In this document: piece after piece, positions 52,643 through 55,864 of the stretch
Position numbering within the stretch: position 1 is the stretch's first letter
Layout of the letters: every line of letters begins with the position of its first letter
From: Lachnospiraceae bacterium
Lineage (GTDB): Bacteria; Bacillota; Clostridia; Lachnospirales; Lachnospiraceae
Reading direction: 5' to 3'
NCBI GenBank assembly: GCA_017938315.1
Contig: JAGBBV010000028.1
Location: 1-55,864, forward strand
DNA: 55,864 bases
Translations under genes and position numbers: made by a program
The notes under the pieces: generated by a model
Told to the model about the DNA's origin: nothing
Seen by the model: the letters and a program-made list of their open reading frames with translations, nothing else
Database searches by the model: none

Positions 52643-53056
52643 ATGAGAGATGATAATTGTATTTTTTGCAAGATAGCAGCAGGAGAAATACCCTCCAGAG
52701 TTCTTCATGAAGATGAACAGTTCCGTGTAATATTAGATTTGGCACCTGTGACAAGAGGACATGCGCTAATTTTACCCAAAAATCATTATGCTAACTTGTA
52801 TGAGTTACCCGAAGATGTGGCAGCTGATGTGATGAAGCTTGCAAAAAAGATGGCAGGAACCATGACGGAGAAATTAGGTTGTACAGGATTTAATTTATTA
52901 CAGAATAACGGAGAGATAGCAGGACAGACTGTAAAACATTTTCATTTACATTTAATCCCGAGATATGATGAAGATGGGCAGTCGATTACAATGAAACCTA
53001 CAAGTCCTTCTGCAGCAGAACTTGATGAAGTAAAAGAAATTATTACGAGGGCATAA
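52643..53056 (+). CDS. HIT family nucleotide-binding protein
   Basis: 137 residues, Hint-type length. Zinc-type N-terminus NCIFCKIAAGEIPSRVLHED, FRVILDLAPVTRGHALILPK, and the histidine triad VKHFHLHLIPRY. These hydrolases cleave the phosphoramidate or phosphoanhydride of AMP derivatives. It lies between the flavodoxin-SCP2 fusion and fumarase alpha, 2 nt before the latter, in a continuous transcription unit. Confidence 0.95.
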   Translation: MRDDNCIFCKIAAGEIPSRVLHEDEQFRVILDLAPVTRGHALILPKNHYANLYELPEDVAADVMKLAKKMAGTMTEKLGCTGFNLLQNNGEIAGQTVKHFHLHLIPRYDEDGQSITMKPTSPSAAELDEVKEIITRA

Positions 53057-53058
53057 GA

Positions 53059-53901
53059 ATGAGAAGCATTCATGTGGAGGACATTGTTAAAACCGTAAAA
53101 GAGATGTGCATTGAGGCGAATCATTTTTTGACAAAAGATGTGGAAAATGCACTTGTAAATGCACATAGAAATGAAAAATCGCCAGTAGGAAAACAAATAT
53201 TAGACCAATTAATAGAAAATCTGGATATTGCCGGAGAAGATATGATTCCTATTTGTCAGGATACAGGAATGGCAGTTATCTTTATGGAAGTAGGACAAGA
53301 AGTGCAAATTGAGGGAGGACTTCTATCTGATGCTATAAATGAGGGTGTACGTCAAGGATATGTAGAAGGTTTTTTGCGTAAGTCGGTTGTAAAAGATCCT
53401 ATTATACGTGAAAATACGAAAGACAATACACCCGCTGTTATTCATTATAATATTGTGGCCGGAGACAAAATAAAGATTACGGTTGCTCCAAAAGGATTCG
53501 GAAGTGAAAATATGAGCAGGGTGTTTATGCTAAAGCCTGCCGATGGAATTGAAGGTGTAAAGAATGCAATTTTGACAGCCGTAAAAGATGCGGGACCCAA
53601 TGCATGTCCACCAATGGTGGTAGGTGTTGGTGTGGGAGGTACTTTCGAAAAATGTGCATTAATGGCAAAAGAAGCATTAACCAGACCTATAGATAAACGT
53701 TCCGAGATTCCTTATGTGCGAGAGATGGAAGAAGAACTTCTGCTTAAAATCAACAAAACAGGAATTGGACCGGGAGGTCTTGGTGGTAGTACTACAGCAC
53801 TTGCCGTGAATATTAATACGTATCCTACACATATTGCAGGATTACCTGTTGCAATTAATATTTGCTGTCATGTAAACAGACATAGTGTGAGGGAAATCTA
53901 A
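53059..53901 (+). CDS. Fumarate hydratase class I, alpha subunit
   Basis: 280 residues, the usual size for the separate alpha chain of iron-sulfur fumarases/tartrate dehydratases. Features: MIPICQDTGMAVIFMEVG (first cluster Cys), NTKDNTPAVIHYNIV, KGFGSENMSRVFMLKPADG, GTFEKCALMAKEALTRP (second Cys) and GLGGSTTALAVNINTYPTHI followed by INICCHVNRH (third Cys). It interconverts fumarate and malate. Clostridia commonly use this two-subunit oxygen-sensitive form, consistent with anaerobic growth. The beta gene begins 58 nt later after a short palindrome (53912-53923). Confidence 0.94.
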   Translation: MRSIHVEDIVKTVKEMCIEANHFLTKDVENALVNAHRNEKSPVGKQILDQLIENLDIAGEDMIPICQDTGMAVIFMEVGQEVQIEGGLLSDAINEGVRQGYVEGFLRKSVVKDPIIRENTKDNTPAVIHYNIVAGDKIKITVAPKGFGSENMSRVFMLKPADGIEGVKNAILTAVKDAGPNACPPMVVGVGVGGTFEKCALMAKEALTRPIDKRSEIPYVREMEEELLLKINKTGIGPGGLGGSTTALAVNINTYPTHIAGLPVAINICCHVNRHSVREI

Positions 53902-53959
53902 ACGAGTTTCTACTATATATAGTGTGTTTTATTTTTTTAAATGGAAGGTGTAGTATAAA

Positions 53960-54511
53960 ATGGATTTACATATAACAGTTCCTTTTGATGAAAGCACTGC
54001 GAAAAGCTTAAAAAGCGGTGACTATGTATATTTATCGGGAATCATCTATACGGCAAGAGATGCTGCGCATAAAAGAATGTATGAGACTTTAGAGGAAGGG
54101 GGAGAACTTCCCTTCGATATTACAAATAATCTGATATATTATATGGGTCCTTCTCCGGCAAGGGAGGGAAGACCTATCGGTTCTGCAGGTCCTACAACAG
54201 CAAGCCGGATGGACAAGTATGCCCCTACATTATTGGACTTAGGCCAAAGAGGAATGATTGGAAAGGGAAAACGAAGCGAAGCCGTGCGTGAAGCGATTGT
54301 GAGAAACAATGCCGTTTACTTTGCTGCAGTTGGGGGAGCAGGAGCACTTCTGTCCAAATCTATAATTAAATCAGAAGTGATAGCATATGATGACTTAGGG
54401 ACGGAAGCCATCCGAAAACTGGAAGTAAAAGATTTCCCTGTGGTGGTGGTGATTGACTCGGAAGGAAATAATCTTTATGAAACAGCTGTTAAAGAATATA
54501 ATGAAGAATAA
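53960..54511 (+). CDS. Fumarate hydratase class I, beta subunit
   Basis: 183 residues, typical for the separate beta chain. Conserved segments: YLSGIIYTARDAAHKRMYET, YYMGPSPAREGRPIGSAGPT with TASRMDKYAPTLLDLG, GKGKRSEAVREAI, FAAVGGAGALLSKSI, and EVKDFPVVVVIDSEGNNLYE. Together with alpha it completes the active site. A ribosome site (GGAAGGTG) of its own and the preceding weak hairpin plus T run suggest some separate control. The PlsC gene follows 21 nt later. Confidence 0.94.
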   Translation: MDLHITVPFDESTAKSLKSGDYVYLSGIIYTARDAAHKRMYETLEEGGELPFDITNNLIYYMGPSPAREGRPIGSAGPTTASRMDKYAPTLLDLGQRGMIGKGKRSEAVREAIVRNNAVYFAAVGGAGALLSKSIIKSEVIAYDDLGTEAIRKLEVKDFPVVVVIDSEGNNLYETAVKEYNEE

Positions 54512-54532
54512 GGATAGCAGGAGAGTAGGATA

Positions 54533-55252
54533 GTGAGAATAGCATTAATGGTTTTGCGACTTTTTTTGAAGGCACCGTATTATTTTTTACAGATTTGGTG
54601 GTGCGGAAAAAGTAAAAAGATTACACATGAAGAAGCATATGCGGTTGTTAAGAAGGTGACTAAGAAAGCAAATCATGCCGGAAGAGTTAAAATAGAAAGT
54701 TACGGACTGGAGAATATACCTAAGGAGAACGGATTTGTTTTTTTCCCGAATCATCAGGGATTATTTGATGTACTTGTGTTTCTTGAATCATGTCCCCGCC
54801 CATTTTCTTTTGTTATTAAAAAGGAAGCAAGCAATATTATATTATTGAAACAGGTGGTGGAAGCACTTGATTCTTATGTGATGGACAGAGATGATATTAA
54901 GCAGTCCATGCAGGTAATTTTGGGTATGACCAAGGATGTTAAAGAAGGAAGAAACTTTCTTATTTTTGCGGAAGGAACCAGAAGCAAAAATGGTAATAAA
55001 CTTTTAGACTTCAAAGGGGGAAGCTTTAAAAGTGCTACAAAGGCAAAGTGCCCGATAGTTCCATGTGCATTAATTGACTCCTTTGTTCCCTTTGATGAAA
55101 ATTCAATTCGTCCTGTAACAGTTAAAGTAGTTTATTTACCACCTATGTATTACGATGAATATAAGGATATGAAAACAGTAGATATCGCGGCTGAAGTAAA
55201 GAGAAGAATAGAGGTTGCGATAGCAGAACATACAAGCATATCAGAAAACTAA
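54533..55252 (+). CDS. plsC: 1-acyl-sn-glycerol-3-phosphate acyltransferase
   Basis: 239 residues from GTG 54533 behind AGGAGAGTAGG. LPLAT motifs: FVFFPNHQGLFDVLVFLE (H-x4-D catalytic pair), FVIKKEASNI, FLIFAEGTRSKNGNKLLDFK (motif III, Glu-Gly-Thr-Arg) and CPIVPCALIDSFVPF. An N-terminal amphipathic or membrane-proximal segment (MVLRLFLKAPYYFLQIWWCG) anchors it. It makes phosphatidic acid from lysophosphatidic acid in phospholipid synthesis. Gene name is by family; substrate chain preference is unknown. Confidence 0.9.
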   Translation: MRIALMVLRLFLKAPYYFLQIWWCGKSKKITHEEAYAVVKKVTKKANHAGRVKIESYGLENIPKENGFVFFPNHQGLFDVLVFLESCPRPFSFVIKKEASNIILLKQVVEALDSYVMDRDDIKQSMQVILGMTKDVKEGRNFLIFAEGTRSKNGNKLLDFKGGSFKSATKAKCPIVPCALIDSFVPFDENSIRPVTVKVVYLPPMYYDEYKDMKTVDIAAEVKRRIEVAIAEHTSISEN

Positions 55253-55260
55253 AAAATAAG

Positions 55261-55289
55261 TTGACAAAAGAAATGTGCTTATGTATAAT
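55261..55289 (+). promoter_or_regulatory. Consensus promoter of tRNA-Ser
   Basis: TTGACA (55261-55266) and TATAAT (55284-55289) with 17-bp spacing: exact consensus. It lies 60 nt upstream of the tRNA. Confidence 0.92.
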
Positions 55290-55349
55290 AACTTTTGCGT
55301 TGTGAAAAACTCATAATGAATATTGGTAGCGGCAAGCAATTCAGATTTT

Positions 55350-55437
55350 GGAGAAATACTCAAGAGGCTGAAGAGGCGCCCCTGCTAAGGGTGTAGGTCG
55401 TTCACGCGGCGCGAGGGTTCAAATCCCTCTTTCTCCG
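55350..55437 (+). tRNA. tRNA-Ser(GCT)
   Basis: 88-nt class II tRNA: acceptor GGAGAAA/TTTCTCC with discriminator G, anticodon stem CGCCC/GGGTG around CTGCTAA (anticodon GCT), long variable arm, T-arm GAGGGTTCAAATCCCTC. CCA not encoded. Confidence 0.97.
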
Positions 55438-55459
55438 TTTAGCTACCGATAGAATAAGT

Positions 55460-55493
55460 GGAAGTACCGAAAGGTGGTGCTTCCAAATTTTTC
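55460..55493 (+). terminator. Terminator of tRNA-Ser
   Basis: GGAAG (55460-55464) pairs with CTTCC (55480-55484), with further pairing of TACC and GGTGG inside, then AAATTTTT. Confidence 0.75.
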
Positions 55494-55548
55494 GCCTTAT
55501 AGGTAGTTATGAGTAACTAACACGAATAGCAATCTTAATAAATATGCG

Positions 55549-55687
55549 TTGACAAGAAATTTAAGATTATGCTATAATCAAATTCCACCGCAAAAAAACG
55601 GTGAAAAACTCATCGAAAACTTGCTTAAAAAAGTTTTCAAAAAATTTTAAAAAAGGTCTTGACAGTAGAAAAGACGCATGATAAGAT
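55549..55687 (+). promoter_or_regulatory. Tandem strong promoters, probable rRNA operon P1 and P2
   Basis: P1: TTGACA (55549-55554) and TATAAT (55573-55578), 18 bp apart. P2: TTGACA (55659-55664) and TAAGAT (55682-55687), 17 bp apart. Two stacked near-consensus promoters with no reading frame following suggest a stable-RNA operon starting beyond the right edge (inference). Confidence 0.75.
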
Positions 55688-55775
55688 AACAGAGTTGCGT
55701 CTGAGAAAACAGACCGACAGAACGCAAAGCCATCTCGCGGTAAAACCGCTCGATGTGTGCTGTCGCACAATAGTC

Positions 55776-55830
55776 CTTTGCATGAAAATGATTTTATGAA
55801 AGCAAGCTTTCAAAATCATTTCACACAAAG
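55776..55830 (+). other. Long hairpin in the putative rRNA leader
   Basis: CTTTG (55776-55780) and CAAAG (55826-55830) close an imperfect stem with TGAAAATGATTTT and GAAAG pairing to CTTTC and AAATCATTTCA around a CAAG loop. It resembles the processing or antitermination structures of rRNA leaders. No gene is visible in 55688-55864. Confidence 0.65.
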
Positions 55831-55864
55831 AACTGCTTTGCTCGAACCTTGACAAATAAACAGC

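Noticed and set aside
53902-53959. True terminator between fumarase alpha and beta
   Set aside because: The 12-bp palindrome at 53912-53923 is AT-only and weak; it may at most attenuate, and the subunits must be made together.
55567-55855. Short minus-strand frames at the right edge
   Set aside because: They overlap the tandem promoters and leader hairpin of the probable rRNA operon and lack start signals.
1-55864. CRISPR array, prophage or intact transposon
   Set aside because: No regularly spaced repeats, Cas genes, phage structural genes or complete transposase were seen; only remnants in the first 4.5 kb.

Overview
The window looks like a chromosomal segment of a low-GC, motile, Gram-positive Clostridia, most likely Lachnospiraceae (Roseburia/Butyrivibrio-like; genus not resolvable by eye). 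Reasons: AT-rich codon use with strong GGAGG-type ribosome sites, a T-box in front of thrS, BofA and DUF2508 proteins, flagellin with FliS, a TAD pilus locus of the outer-membrane-less type (no secretin), an AraK-type ribulokinase and a class I two-subunit fumarase.

Layout. 1-4462 is degraded mobile-element territory. It holds the tail of a tyrosine integrase, two diverged copies of the same element end (143-285 and 4316-4462), a truncated MobA/MobL-type relaxase, and cargo: a GNAT acetyltransferase, a small membrane protein, and a TetR-controlled cluster of a CPBP membrane protein and a flavodoxin-like oxidoreductase. 4499-6593 is the T-box-controlled thrS. 6648-13173 holds a sugar acetyltransferase and an L-arabinose locus (AraR, AraK-type kinase, AraD, GH95 glycosidase) with an AraR-type operator laid over the kinase promoter. 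13282-15533 pairs a DUF1538 membrane protein with a tandem PII-like protein. 15538-19687 has exonuclease III, an MBOAT/SGNH-like surface acylation pair and a divergent lipoprotein. 19752-21649 is an XRE regulator and lipoprotein pair with nested inverted repeats between them. 21733-26905 is mostly housekeeping (murG, TSCPD protein, DUF436, HAD phosphatase, pgi).

26994-30333 is a response regulator/ABC transporter/histidine kinase module with four helically phased TTGAC repeats. After tRNA-Lys come tatD and rsmA, then a striking 909-residue TPR/acidic/ATPase-like protein and glgB. 37261-41975 is a flagellar cluster: a sigma-28-type promoter, a 994-residue protein with a possible FliK-like C-terminus, flagellin and a FliS-like chaperone. 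DUF2508 and bofA follow. 42837-51551 is a complete ten-gene TAD (type IVb pilus) operon: TadZ-like, CpaF/TadA, TadB, TadC, Flp, three pseudopilin-like proteins, a prepilin peptidase and an FHA protein. Several parts have unusual domain additions.

51616-55252 holds a flavodoxin-SCP2 fusion, a HIT protein, fumarase alpha and beta, and PlsC. The window ends with tRNA-Ser and what looks like the tandem-promoter leader of a ribosomal RNA operon lying beyond the right edge.

No CRISPR array, intact transposase or complete prophage is visible. The least explained parts are the extra domains of the TAD locus, the giant flagellar-cluster protein with its promoter/terminator overlap, the acidic TPR protein, and the DUF1538/PII-like pair.
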